Below are positions 33,954 to 43,500 of a stretch of 64,000 nucleotides of DNA, piece by piece. Under the pieces are notes generated by a model. The model worked only from the letters and a program-made list of their open reading frames with translations, did not search any database and had not been told where the DNA came from. This DNA comes from Croceibacter atlanticus HTCC2559. GTDB lineage: Bacteria; Bacteroidota; Bacteroidia; Flavobacteriales; Flavobacteriaceae. The first letter of the stretch is position 1; each line of letters opens with the position of its first letter. Made by a program: the position numbers and the translations under genes. The stretch is from contig NC_014230.1 in assembly GCF_000196315.1 (NCBI RefSeq), positions 2,504,501-2,568,500 of the forward strand, given 5' to 3'.

Positions 33954-34232
33954 TTAAATTGAATTGTCGATTCTGTTTTCTAAAAGTACCTGGTTGATTT
34001 CCTCTGCATCGTATAGGATAACACCGCCTATTTTGGAGTATGGCAGTGTACCGTTAATTCTAAGATTCTGAAGTGTGCCTGGACTAATTTGAAGCATTTC
34101 CAGCACCTCAGCAGATTTGAGGTATTTTTTCTGCTTATTAGGTACTGGGTTTTTGATGAGGTCTTTGAGTTCTTCGAAGAGTTCGAGTTTGAATTCTCTT
34201 AGGTCGTCTGTGGTGATAATTTGTGTCGGCAT
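33954..34232 (-). CDS. Excisionase-like helix-turn-helix protein
   Basis: This 92-residue protein has an N-terminal helix (DDLREFKLELFEELKDLI). A MerR/excisionase-type HTH_17 domain follows at about 38-90, with YLKSAEVLEMLQISPGTLQNLRINGTLPYSKIGGVILYDAEEI. Such proteins control excision or regulate mobile-element genes in Bacteroidota. It is preceded by a leader with two hairpins, one a strong terminator, and by an RteC gene. This recalls CTnDOT, where RteC activates the excision genes. A truncated copy lies at 62812-62871. Confidence 0.85.
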   Translation of the reverse strand: MPTQIITTDDLREFKLELFEELKDLIKNPVPNKQKKYLKSAEVLEMLQISPGTLQNLRINGTLPYSKIGGVILYDAEEINQVLLENRIDNSI

Positions 34233-34254
34233 TTGTAAAACATTTAAGGTTATT

Positions 34255-34355
34255 AAAAAAAAAGATCCCGCAACGCCTGCAGGATTAATTTAGGACTGCC
34301 AACAACTAAACTTGATTGACAGTCCTTGCATTAACTTGACATTCGTCTTACAAAT
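34255..34355 (-). promoter_or_regulatory. Attenuator-type leader of the HTH gene
   Basis: On the minus strand a block at 34355-34331 is conserved with 62994-62970 and begins TTTG, as a -33 element would. Hairpin GGACTG/CAGTCC (34325-34293) follows. Then comes a terminator, ATCCTGC/GCGGGAT plus nine T (34285-34255), 22 nt before the ATG. The copy at 62894-62994 has the same layout with a different hairpin sequence. Confidence 0.65.
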
Positions 34356-34378
34356 GTGTGGTTGTTTAGTGAGATTTA

Positions 34379-34393
34379 TTCCCAAGTTGGGAA
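34379..34393. promoter_or_regulatory. Palindromic operator TTCCCAAGTTGGGAA
   Basis: A 7-1-7 perfect palindrome lies between the RteC stop and the HTH-gene promoter. The second mobile module has ACCCAAGTTGGGT at the matching place (63031-63043). It is a candidate RteC binding site. Confidence 0.6.
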
Positions 34394-34448
34394 TGGGTTG
34401 GGAACACTTTTAACATTTTTAAAATGTTAAGTTGTTCATTATTAGTGT

Positions 34449-35306
34449 CTAATATTTTTCGTCATCATTTTTCATTTTTTGTTCAAGATCTCTTTTAAGC
34501 TTAGTCAAAAATCTTGTTCTATCATTCTTACGCTCTTTAATTTCCAAGTAGGTACGATAGAAATTTCCTAATTCTAAATCAAATAATTTTTCACAGACCA
34601 ATGCCATCTTATTGATTTCTGCCTGACCATTTCTAATCGCACCAGACGCTTGCAGTGCATATATAATCTCAACTAAATCAGTCTTGGAAGCGGTCCAGGA
34701 TAAATTATTGAGAATTGCTGGGCTGTCTGGCTCAATTGATAAGTTGAGCTCTTTTTTACGTAGTCTATCCAATTCTTCATTATAATGTTCAATCAACAAA
34801 TCATAGGCTATTATCTGAGCTGCCAAATTATCGTGACTGGTGCTAAATTCTGGATCTGTATAAAAGTGTGAAGAGTCAGACGCTAAGCCTATCTCGTCTT
34901 TGCCACGTACAAAATAGTATTTGTCTAAATTTTTTTCATCCCTTCGATAGTAACCTACAAAATCAATGTTTTTAGAATTATGTGCCTCCAACTTCAATAC
35001 GGCTTCATCAATGTGAGCCCGTTGTTTTGCTATACTTCCTTGAGGTTTGAGCAGTAAATATTTATGAAGTTTTACAAAAAACTTTAGTCGTCCATATACA
35101 TAAGGTTTTGTGTATTTGAAGAAATGTACCTCAGCTTTTCTACTTCTAAATTTTGATGATCTAAGAGTAGTTCTGAAACTATGAATACACATTCTTGACT
35201 TTGCAATGCCATTGCTTATGATTGCTATATCTGATAGGTCAGATGTAATGATGGGTTCAATTTCTGTTTTGTAATTTGAAAGTGTAGCGAGTAAATTTTT
35301 TTCCAT
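34449..35306 (-). CDS. rteC: RteC-like mobile-element regulator, copy 1
   Basis: This 285-residue protein of the RteC family has the family core VHFFKYTKPYVYGRLKFFVKLHKYLL, a DPEFSTSHDNLAAQIIAYDLL segment and the C-terminal LSWTASKTDLVEIIYALQASGAI block. In the conjugative transposon CTnDOT, RteC binds DNA upstream of the excision genes and activates them. Here it lies just upstream of the excisionase-like gene in the same direction. It is a diverged paralogue of the protein at 63068-63919, and the two share the central and C-terminal motifs. Confidence 0.85.
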   Translation of the reverse strand: MEKNLLATLSNYKTEIEPIITSDLSDIAIISNGIAKSRMCIHSFRTTLRSSKFRSRKAEVHFFKYTKPYVYGRLKFFVKLHKYLLLKPQGSIAKQRAHIDEAVLKLEAHNSKNIDFVGYYRRDEKNLDKYYFVRGKDEIGLASDSSHFYTDPEFSTSHDNLAAQIIAYDLLIEHYNEELDRLRKKELNLSIEPDSPAILNNLSWTASKTDLVEIIYALQASGAIRNGQAEINKMALVCEKLFDLELGNFYRTYLEIKERKNDRTRFLTKLKRDLEQKMKNDDEKY

Positions 35307-35421
35307 TGGTTGATGTTTGCCAAGAAAATTAATTTAAAAACAATTCCTTTCATAACAGAAAACCGTAAATGCAACTTTTGAGTAAGTGAATCATCCAGTT
35401 GACTTATTGAATTCTACAATT

Positions 35422-37386
35422 CTATTCCCACTTCATTTTCTGTAATCGCACAGCATTGAGAATAGCCAGCAATGCGACGCCCACATCTGCAAAGACTGCT
35501 TCCCACATTGTGGCGAGACCTCCAGCGCCTAATATTAATACAATAACTTTCACGCCAAAGGCAAGTATGATATTTTGCCAAACAACCCGACGTGTAGAAC
35601 GGCCTATTTTTATCGCTCTTGAGATTTTACTGGGTTGATCTGTTTGTATAATAACATCTGCGGTTTCAATAGCCACATCGCTACCAAGACCGCCCATCGC
35701 GATTCCTACATCACTAGCCGCAAGTACAGGCGCATCATTAATACCATCACCTATAAAAGCCACCTTAGTATCTGGTTGCTGTTTTAATTTTTCCACCTCG
35801 TTGAGTTTGTCTTCTGGAAGCATTCCACCTTTTGCCCAGTCGATGCCTAATTCTTTTGCTACTTCTTGAGTGATAGAATCCTTATCTCCAGAAAGCATAA
35901 TAATCTTATCGATTCCTGCTGCCCTTATTTCTTTGATCGCTTGATGCGCATCGTCTTTCAATTCATCGGCAATTGTTACATAACCTGCAAATGCGCCATC
36001 AATGCCTACCATAACTATAGACTCAACAATGTTGTCTGTTTCTGCTGGTACCTCTATCTGATGTGCTGTCATCAATGCTTTGTTCCCAACTAAGACTGTT
36101 TTTCCATTTACACTACCTTTCAAACCTTTACCTGCAATTTCAGAAACGTCTGTAGCATTATAATCTGCTCCTTCAGCTTTATATTCCATAATGGCTATTG
36201 CTATTGGATGCGTGGATTGCTCTTCCATTGCCATTAGGTATTTCATAAATTCTGCTTTCGCGAAAGCGGAACCAGTAACAATTTCTTTAATCTTAAATAC
36301 TGCTTTAGTGACCGTTCCCGTCTTATCCATCACTACGGTATTAACTTGAGTCATTGCATCGAGAAAGGACGCACCCTTAAAAAGAATACCATTACGTGAA
36401 GCAGCTCCCAAACCACCGAAATAACCTAGCGGTATCGAGATAACCAAAGCACAAGGACACGAAATCACGAGGAATATCAATGCACGATATAACCAATCTC
36501 TAAACACATAATCATCTACAAAAAAGTAAGGAAGAAACGTCAGGCCGATGGCAAGGAATACAACGATAGGCGTATAAATCCGCGCAAATTTTCTAATAAA
36601 CAATTCCGTTTTTGATTTTCTAGCAGTTGCGTTTTGCACCATATCGAGAATACGTGCAATGGAACTGTCCTTAAATTCTTTTGTTGTTTCAACTTCAATA
36701 ACTCCATCGAGATTAATACTTCCAGCAAAAACACTATCGCCTTTAGCAATTGTATCAGGCTTGCTTTCACCTGTCAAGGCCGCAGTATTAAAAGATCCCT
36801 TTTCAGAAAGCAGAATACCATCTAGTGGGACTTTTTCGCCCACACGCACTTGTATCTTTTCGCCAATTTCAACTGTCTCGGGATTTACTGAAACATAATC
36901 GCCATCACGATAAACTAATGCCTCATTGGGTCTTACATCGAGTAGGGCTTTTATATTTCCTTTTGCACGGTTAACAGCCGCATTTTGGAAGAGTTCGCCC
37001 ACAGCATAAAACAGCATTACGGCTACCCCTTCTGGATATTCTCCTATCGCAAATGCACCCAAGGTGGCAATAGACATTAATAAAAATTCTGTGAAGACAT
37101 CGCCACGCATAATACTTTTCCAACCTTCTTTAATAACTGGAAAACCTACAGGTAAATAAGCAATGGTGTACCAAACAATCCGTACCCAACCTTTAAAGGC
37201 TGGAATGGCATCAAAATAATCAACAGCTATGCCTAGAATAAGCATTACAAAGCTTACTATCGCAGGGATGTACGTTTTAAATGCACTTCCATCTCCGTGA
37301 TCGTGATTGTGACCATCATCGTGAGAATGTTCGCCTTGATGTTCTTTTGGGTCTATGTCACGTAAGTTTACTTTTTTCTTTTTCAT
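35422..37386 (-). CDS. zntA: Zn/Cd/Pb-type P1B ATPase (ZntA/CadA-like)
   Basis: This 654-residue inner-membrane metal exporter has a His/Asp-rich N-terminus (EHSHDDGHNHDHGDG) in place of a CxxC metal-binding domain. Transmembrane helices carry the CPC motif (ISCPCALVISIP). The phosphorylation site is DKTGT, with the HP motif in STHPIAIA and the hinge GDGINDAPVLA. The CPC motif with the conserved late-helix region GVKVIVLILGAGG and DVGVALLAILNAVRL fits the P1B-2 group that exports zinc, cadmium and lead. It is the last gene of the Czc/Mer block. A GCTTTCGCGAAAGC palindrome encodes the AFAKAE segment. Confidence 0.9.
   Translation of the reverse strand: MKKKKVNLRDIDPKEHQGEHSHDDGHNHDHGDGSAFKTYIPAIVSFVMLILGIAVDYFDAIPAFKGWVRIVWYTIAYLPVGFPVIKEGWKSIMRGDVFTEFLLMSIATLGAFAIGEYPEGVAVMLFYAVGELFQNAAVNRAKGNIKALLDVRPNEALVYRDGDYVSVNPETVEIGEKIQVRVGEKVPLDGILLSEKGSFNTAALTGESKPDTIAKGDSVFAGSINLDGVIEVETTKEFKDSSIARILDMVQNATARKSKTELFIRKFARIYTPIVVFLAIGLTFLPYFFVDDYVFRDWLYRALIFLVISCPCALVISIPLGYFGGLGAASRNGILFKGASFLDAMTQVNTVVMDKTGTVTKAVFKIKEIVTGSAFAKAEFMKYLMAMEEQSTHPIAIAIMEYKAEGADYNATDVSEIAGKGLKGSVNGKTVLVGNKALMTAHQIEVPAETDNIVESIVMVGIDGAFAGYVTIADELKDDAHQAIKEIRAAGIDKIIMLSGDKDSITQEVAKELGIDWAKGGMLPEDKLNEVEKLKQQPDTKVAFIGDGINDAPVLAASDVGIAMGGLGSDVAIETADVIIQTDQPSKISRAIKIGRSTRRVVWQNIILAFGVKVIVLILGAGGLATMWEAVFADVGVALLAILNAVRLQKMKWE
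36254..36267. repeat. Palindrome GCTTTCGCGAAAGC (in zntA)
   Basis: Exact 14-bp palindrome inside the coding sequence, read as AFAKA. Confidence 0.9.
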
Positions 37387-37397
37387 CTAATTTTGTG

Positions 37398-37607
37398 TTA
37401 GCAACAACTTTTGTTTTGTTGAATTGGTGGACAAGGAACGGTTCCGTATGAGCAATACACGCAGCAATCTCCTTCCTTTGGTTTGAGAACTATTTTACAA
37501 TCCTTACATTCATAAAAGAATTGACAGGCATTTGTTGGCATATTTTCTTCTTTTTTATAACCACAGGCTGGGCAAGTGATTTCCGATTTTAATATGGTTT
37601 GCATCAA
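37398..37607 (-). CDS. Small cysteine-rich metal-binding protein
   Basis: This 69-residue protein has 11 cysteines, including CPxCG, CKDC, GDCCVYCSYGTVPCPP and a terminal KSCC. Small proteins with a GDCCVYCSYGTV core are found beside mercury and cadmium genes in Bacteroidota. It probably binds or delivers metal in the cytoplasm; the exact role is not known to me. It lies 2 nt after MerTP and 11 nt before the ZntA-like ATPase. Confidence 0.75.
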   Translation of the reverse strand: MMQTILKSEITCPACGYKKEENMPTNACQFFYECKDCKIVLKPKEGDCCVYCSYGTVPCPPIQQNKSCC

Positions 37608-37609
37608 TT

Positions 37610-38197
37610 TTATTTTTTATCAGTTACTTTATAACCTGTAGCATTAATTGCTTTCTCAATTTCCGTTTCGTTCGTTTTAGTTTTATCATACTCAATAATT
37701 GCGTTAGCATTTTCGTATGATGTTTTTGAATTTACAATTCCGTTGAGTTTATTTACTTCGCGGTTTACGTGTGCTTCACAACTGGCACAGGTCATACCGC
37801 TTATTTTATACTCTGTTGTTTTGATATTTGAGTTATTAACTATTATGATTTGTTTTTCGGTTTTTGGATATAACATACTTGAGTAGTATGGGAAAGCCAA
37901 CATCACAATTGCAAATGCCGTTACAATACCTAAAAAGGTTTTTGAATACATAAATTTTGGTTTTTCATCCGTTTCACATTCGCAGTCTATTTCTTTTTCT
38001 GGTTTCAATTTTTGATACCAAGCAAACAGAAGAATTAATATTGTTAGCCCTATTAAGTAAGGTCTAAATGGTTCTATCCAAGAAAATGTTGAGGCTACAC
38101 CAGTTGTTCCTGCAATTAATGCCAGAACAGGTGTGATACAACACAATGAAGCTGTGATTGCTGTTAGGATACTTGTAACCGCTAGTTTATTTTTCAT
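37610..38197 (-). CDS. merTP: MerTP fusion: mercuric transport protein with HMA domain
   Basis: This product has 195 residues from the ATG at 38197. The frame runs on to 38260, but the 21 extra codons overlap an operator and the Fur gene end. The N-terminal part is MerT-like with three to four hydrophobic segments and the paired cysteines in SLCCITP. The C-terminal part (about 125-195) is a MerP-like HMA domain with GMTCASCE. MerT and MerP are separate in proteobacteria; this fused form is common in Bacteroidota. It moves Hg(II) into the cytoplasm. No merA reductase is visible, which is odd for a mercury function, so another soft metal is possible. Confidence 0.85.
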   Translation of the reverse strand: MKNKLAVTSILTAITASLCCITPVLALIAGTTGVASTFSWIEPFRPYLIGLTILILLFAWYQKLKPEKEIDCECETDEKPKFMYSKTFLGIVTAFAIVMLAFPYYSSMLYPKTEKQIIIVNNSNIKTTEYKISGMTCASCEAHVNREVNKLNGIVNSKTSYENANAIIEYDKTKTNETEIEKAINATGYKVTDKK

Positions 38198-38235
38198 TTT
38201 AGTTAATTCGTTAAGTACAAAAATGCAAAAAATAG

Positions 38236-38254
38236 TTGCGCAACTGTTGTGCAA
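38236..38254. promoter_or_regulatory. Fur-family operator upstream of merTP
   Basis: TTGCGCAACTGTTGTGCAA is a 9-1-9 inverted repeat with one mismatch. It sits right after the Fur-like stop codon and 39 nt before the merTP start. A related site lies at 45443-45461. Confidence 0.6.
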
Positions 38255-38256
38255 TG

Positions 38257-38670
38257 TCAACTACTGCACTTTTCACAAACACCTGTCACAACAAGATTTA
38301 CATCTTCGGCTACGTAGCCATCTGGAAGGTTGATGTGTGGTATTTTATGTTCTGTCAAGCAAACAGTTTCATCACAATTACTGCAATGAAAATGCAAGTG
38401 TAAATCTTGATCTATCTCGCAATTGCAACCTGGCTCACAAAGTGCGTACTTAGTGATTCCGGTACCATCTTCTATTTGGTGTACAATACCGTTCTCTTCA
38501 AAAGTTTTTAATGTTCTAAAGATGGTAGATCGTTCCGCTTTCGCGAAAGCGGTCTCTATATCAAGCAAAGCCAGTGCAATCTTTTGTTGAGCCAGATATT
38601 TGTAGATCAAAATGCGCATTGCGGTAGGACGCACCTTATGATCGCTCAATGTTTTTTCTATTTCAGTCAT
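38257..38670 (-). CDS. Fur-family metal-responsive regulator
   Basis: This 137-residue regulator starts at the ATG at 38670, which overlaps the upstream CDF stop by 8 nt; the longer frame to 38736 lies inside the CDF gene. The winged helix is at about 10-80 with VRPTAMRILIYKYL and STIFRTLKTFEENGIVH. The dimerization domain has the His/Cys cluster HLHFHCSNCDET and a C-terminal CEKC. The pairs CxxC...CxxC fit a structural zinc site, and the rest resembles Zur or PerR. A perfect 18-bp palindrome at 38535-38552 encodes TAFAKAER in the DNA-binding region. Operator-like repeats beside it suggest it controls the merTP and czc transcripts. Confidence 0.87.
   Translation of the reverse strand: MTEIEKTLSDHKVRPTAMRILIYKYLAQQKIALALLDIETAFAKAERSTIFRTLKTFEENGIVHQIEDGTGITKYALCEPGCNCEIDQDLHLHFHCSNCDETVCLTEHKIPHINLPDGYVAEDVNLVVTGVCEKCSS
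38535..38552. repeat. 18-bp palindrome CCGCTTTCGCGAAAGCGG (in the fur-like gene)
   Basis: Perfect palindrome, the longest copy of the GCTTTCGCGAAAGC family in the window. Confidence 0.9.
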
Positions 38671-39304
38671 TTTTCGCGATGTTATAATTGATGTTTCTGG
38701 CTTTGTTGTAGGCTTCCCAGCCTTCTTTTGCCGCATAGGGCACGATAAGCAATGCTGCCACAGGGTCTGCCCACCACCAGCCTAACCAGTTGACCAATAG
38801 CAATCCTATAAGTACGACTATGGTTTGATATAAGCAAATAAAGGTATCTTTAGCATCAGCAAGCAAGGCTGGACTGTCCAGTTTCTTTCCATATTTTCTT
38901 TTGAAATATATTAGAATTGGATTTACAGCGAGGGAAACCAATAATATAATAAGTCCCAAAGTGCTCCAGTTTGCAGTTTCTTGATTTATAAGCTTTGTAA
39001 TGGAGTCATACGAAATGAAAACACAGATGAGCGTAAATGAAATTGCTATTACGTTTAACGTGATTTTTTGTCTTCGTTTTACTTTTTCTTCATCAATACC
39101 TTTAATCTCGCCGTGTAGTCGCCAGCCTAATGTTCCCGCACTTACGACTTCAATTGTGCTGTCTAATCCCCAACCAATCAATGCCGAACTATTGGCCGTA
39201 AATCCTGCTATAAGCGAGACCACTACTTCAATAACATCATAAATAACATTCCAAATCTGTAGTGTCCTGGCTTCTTTTAAATTTTGTTTTCTTGCTTCTT
39301 TCAT
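38663..39304 (-). CDS. Cation diffusion facilitator (CzcD-like)
   Basis: This 213-residue transporter has about six hydrophobic segments. The metal-site residues of the CDF family are visible in SALIGWGLDSTIEV (Asp in helix 2) and LLADAKDTFI (Asp in helix 5). The protein ends near the last helix, so the cytoplasmic C-terminal domain is missing, as in a subgroup of short CDF proteins. It would export Zn(II), Co(II) or Cd(II) from the cytoplasm to the periplasm, where the CzcCBA system could pick them up. It overlaps the Fur-like gene. Confidence 0.87.
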   Translation of the reverse strand: MKEARKQNLKEARTLQIWNVIYDVIEVVVSLIAGFTANSSALIGWGLDSTIEVVSAGTLGWRLHGEIKGIDEEKVKRRQKITLNVIAISFTLICVFISYDSITKLINQETANWSTLGLIILLVSLAVNPILIYFKRKYGKKLDSPALLADAKDTFICLYQTIVVLIGLLLVNWLGWWWADPVAALLIVPYAAKEGWEAYNKARNINYNIAKND

Positions 39305-39309
39305 ATCTT

Positions 39310-40533
39310 TTAATGTTCGTGTTCAGTTTCTCCCTTTTTCATTTCTCCCATCAGGTAATAGGCATTGTTGAATGCAAAACGTGTGTTAGGATCTGGGTTT
39401 TCAAAAAAGCGTATGGCTATCCAGTCGCCATCTTTCTCGCCTGTTGTAACCTCTACTGGTTTAAAACTCCAGGCATCGCCTTCCCTTTGCGCTCTAAATA
39501 CATAATTCTTTCCAGCTTCAGTAACTATGGCACTTTCAGGTAGTGCAGTAGCCTGTTGGTTATCAACTTCAATTTTACCTTTTATATACATACCAGGGAT
39601 AAGACCACCTTCTTTATTCTCAATTTCAGCGTGTACGTGAACCGCTTTTGGATCTTGCTCAAAAGTTTGACTAACCGAATAAATTTCGGCTTCCAACTCT
39701 TTTCCTGGCCTCGATTGAATACTGAAACGTACTTTTTGGCCTTTCTTCACTTTGTCCACATCTTTTTCAAAAACCATTAAATCTGCGTGCACGTGGTCTG
39801 TATCTACTATTTGCATTAAGTTGGTCTGTGGCTCCACATATTGCCCAGTCTTTATAAATACTTTTTCTACAACACCTGCTATGGGACTGCGCAATGCAAC
39901 ACGCTGGTAAATAGTACCATTGCGCACGCCACTCACATTAATGTTATATTGTCGCAACTGCGCTTCCAATCCACTCACCATTGCGGTAGATGACTGATAG
40001 TCTGCCGTTGCTTTTTGGAAGTTCATTCCAGATGCTACACCAGCTTCATAAAGCCTTTTTTGACGTTCGTATTCTTGTTTTAAAAACCGACTGTTGCTGT
40101 GTGCATTTAAGTAATCGCTCTGTATCTGTATGATGCTGGGATGTGAGAGATAGGCAACCGCTTGATTTTTTTTAACTTCATCACCTTCTATTACTTCTAT
40201 GGATGCCACATTTGCTCCTGTTATGGCGGTAATGGATGCTTCGTTTTGGGGTGGTACTTCCAGCGTGCCATTTGCTTCTACATAACCGCTCATATAACGT
40301 TGTGAGAGCGTGTCAATTTCCATCTGTAAGGCTTCAAACTGCTGTGCCGTGAGCATTACTTCCTTAGCTTCGCCTTCCATATTATCTTCTTCATCTTCCC
40401 CTTCAGAGTGATTTTCTTCTGTTTCAGAATGGGTGGCTTCATCGTGGCCATCTTCAGATTTTGTGTCGCCACAGCTGAGTAATGTCAATGCAAAAAGCAT
40501 TGCGGTAATCGGTATATATTTTATCGTTTTCAT
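39310..40533 (-). CDS. czcB: RND efflux periplasmic adaptor (CzcB-like) lipoprotein
   Basis: This 407-residue membrane fusion protein has a lipoprotein signal (lipobox LLSC, C21) and a His/Glu/Asp-rich stretch (about 25-55), which may bind metal. The adaptor body has a barrel-sandwich hybrid (GANVASIEVIEGDEVKKNQAVAYL), a helical hairpin (SRFLKQEYERQKRLYEAG), and the matching RSPIAGVVEKVFIKTGQYVEPQTNL half. It links the CzcA pump to its outer-membrane channel, which here is fused to the pump gene just upstream. Spacing to the neighbouring genes is 5 nt on each side. Confidence 0.9.
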   Translation of the reverse strand: MKTIKYIPITAMLFALTLLSCGDTKSEDGHDEATHSETEENHSEGEDEEDNMEGEAKEVMLTAQQFEALQMEIDTLSQRYMSGYVEANGTLEVPPQNEASITAITGANVASIEVIEGDEVKKNQAVAYLSHPSIIQIQSDYLNAHSNSRFLKQEYERQKRLYEAGVASGMNFQKATADYQSSTAMVSGLEAQLRQYNINVSGVRNGTIYQRVALRSPIAGVVEKVFIKTGQYVEPQTNLMQIVDTDHVHADLMVFEKDVDKVKKGQKVRFSIQSRPGKELEAEIYSVSQTFEQDPKAVHVHAEIENKEGGLIPGMYIKGKIEVDNQQATALPESAIVTEAGKNYVFRAQREGDAWSFKPVEVTTGEKDGDWIAIRFFENPDPNTRFAFNNAYYLMGEMKKGETEHEH

Positions 40534-40538
40534 CTTTT

Positions 40539-43500
40539 TTAGTTTTGGAAATATTGTAAATCAAACAGGGCTTCTAAATATTTATCAAGTGCATCCAGCG
40601 CGTCCATTTCGGTCTGTATGGCATCACGTATTATTTGCGTGAATGCTGCATAATCCAGCGCTCCTTCTTTGTATGCCAGCAATGCACCTTTGCGCTGGTC
40701 TATGGCAAGTGGCAAAGCTTCGGTTTTATAGAAAAACCAGGTATCCCGCCATCGTGCATAATTTTGTTGTGCCTGTATGAATTGCGATTGTAGCTCACGC
40801 TGTTTAAAGGCTGCATTGGTTTCTGCAATCTGTGCATCGAGTTTAGCAGCCTTTGCACGACTACGGACAGGTCCAGAAAACAGTGGTATGGAAATCCCAG
40901 CTTGATAGGTATAAAAACCACTATCGCCATTGACACGTTGTAGGCCACCTTGCAGATTAAACTGGGGCAGTAAATTTGCCCTTGCTGCGTCATAGCTTGC
41001 TTGTGCTTCGTCTATACGCTTTCGCGAAAGCGATAACTCAGGATGATCATTCAATGTATTATTAGACTCTAAAATTGAAATTTCACTAGCTCCAAATTCA
41101 TCAGAAACGCCGTACATAGCATCTGGTGTCAACCAAAGGTTGAGCTTTTGCAAGGCGATGAAATAGTCTGTTTCTGCCTGCTGAAACTTATTCTTAATTT
41201 GTAGTGCTTGATTGCGCGCAGCAGCATATTCCAGTCTTGAAATGGCTTCCACTTCATAATTGAGTTCTACAGATTGTGCAAACTGATCATAAATGCTGTC
41301 CAGTTCTCGGTACAAAACAAACTTCTTCTTTGCCTGAAAAGCTTCTGACCAGGCCTTTTTGACTTCCCGTTCTATCTGGATTTCCGAAAGGTCAAGAGCT
41401 GTTTCGGCTAACTGGATGCGTTGTTGTTGCAAACGTTTTTTAGCACCTATTCCCAGTAGATCAATATTTTGTTGACCGATACCTATCAAGGTATAAATAC
41501 CTTGACCATCTGCCACTTCTTCGCCACCCGTAAAGATCTGTGTACTACCGAAGTCGTAGGCATTGCCTGAGAGTGCATTCTGTCTTTCGATTTCGAGTTG
41601 GCTTGCTTTGAGTACAGGATAATTTTCTTTGGCAATTTCTACAGCTCGTGATAATGTGATGGGCGTGATGCTGTCCTTAGCAATGAGATCTTGCACAGGT
41701 GCTTGTGATTGTTGCGCTCTCCCTTCGACTGCGCTCTGGGCAGGCGCGAAAGCGGTGCCACCTAACATAAAACCAACTATCAAAATCGTAGTCAAGCCTT
41801 GCGGATTAAACGAACCAATCTTATTCTGCTCTTTGCGCTCGCGTCTCTTTTCTATAAAGGTATATAGTACGGGAAGCACGACCAACGTGAGCAGCGTAGC
41901 TGTAAGCATTCCACCGATAACTACCGTAGCGAGCGGCTGTTGGACTTCTGCACCGGCCGATGTGGAAAATGCCATAGGTAAAAAGCCGAAAATATCAGTG
42001 GTGGCCGTGAGCATAATGGGACGAATACGTTCTTTAGTCCCTTGAAATATTCTATCCTTTATACTTATCACACCTTCTTCTTTTAAGGAATTAAATCGGT
42101 TTATAAGTACCAGTCCGTTAAGAACTGCAACACCAAATAGCACAATAAAGCCGACACCTGCCGAAATACTAAATGGCATATCCCGCAACCATAGGGCTAA
42201 CACACCACCGATGGCCGCCAAGGGAATCGCTATGTAAATCATTAGCGATTGTGAAAAGGATTTTAAGGCAAAGTACAGCAGTATAAATATTAAAAAAAGG
42301 GCGATGGGCACAACGATTATCAAACGATCCTTTGCGCTTTGTAGATTTTCAAACTCGCCACCATAGGTAATATAATAGCCTGATGGCAAGTCCAGTTCTT
42401 CATCTAATTTTTGCTGAATATCTTTTACTACAGACTCCACATCCCTGCCTCTTGCATTTACACCTACGTAGGTTCTTCTATACGTATTGTCACGTGAAAT
42501 TTGCATAGGTCCAGGGACGTATTCAATTTCGGCTATTTCGATAATGGGTATCTGATTGCCATCCTTAAGATCGATATACATATTGCGTAGGTCATCGATA
42601 CTTTTTCTATGGCTTTCATCAAATCGTACCACGAGATCAAATCGTTTCTCGCCTTCAAAAATTACTCCTGCGGTTCCGCCAGCGAATGCGGTACTTATGT
42701 AATCATTTACTTTTTGAATATCCAGTCCATATTGCGCCATTTTATCACGCTTATATTTTACGGTCATCTGTGGTAATCCTGCAGTTCGTTCTGCACTCAC
42801 ATCACCAGCGCCAGGAACGGTCTGTATAATCGCTGCCATTTCCTGAACCTTTTGTGATAACACCTCTAAATCTTCGCCATACAGCTTTACAGCAATATCT
42901 TCTCTTACGCCTTCTAACAGCTCGTTAAATCGTAACTCTACTGGTTGGGTAAAAACTAAATTTACACCCACGAGTTCATCATCCAGTTTATCTCTTATAG
43001 CATCTATCAAACCTTCTTTAGTAGAAGCTGTTGTCCACTCGTCCATATCCTTGTTTAGGATGATGTACATATCTGCAATATCCATAGGCATAGGATCGGT
43101 AGGAATATCTGCAACACCTATACGAGCAGTTACTGTTTTAATTTCAGGGAAATTTTCTAATAGGATAGTTTCTATTTTCTTGGAAACTTCAATAGATTCG
43201 GATAATGAACTTCCTGGTCTAATGAGTGCTTGCATTGCTAGATCTCCTTCATCAAGCTGGGGCACAAATTCTCCACCCATATTAGAAAAGATAAAACCAG
43301 CAATAAGAAGTAATACGGCAGCAGCTGATAAAACAATAAGTTTTAGTTTAAGGGCTCCCTTTAATAATGGCATATATGCACTATGAATAGCACCTATAAT
43401 TTTATCACTTATTTTTTCGAGCCAGCGCTCAAACCTGCCGAACCAGTTTTTGGTATTTTGTACTGGTTTCATAAAAAGCGCTGCCATCATAGGCACATAC

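Noticed and set aside
41629-42045. Plus-strand frame of 138 codons opposite the CzcA-CzcC gene, and similar long frames opposite the other metal genes
   Set aside because: Shadows of long conserved coding sequences on the other strand, with no supporting motifs.
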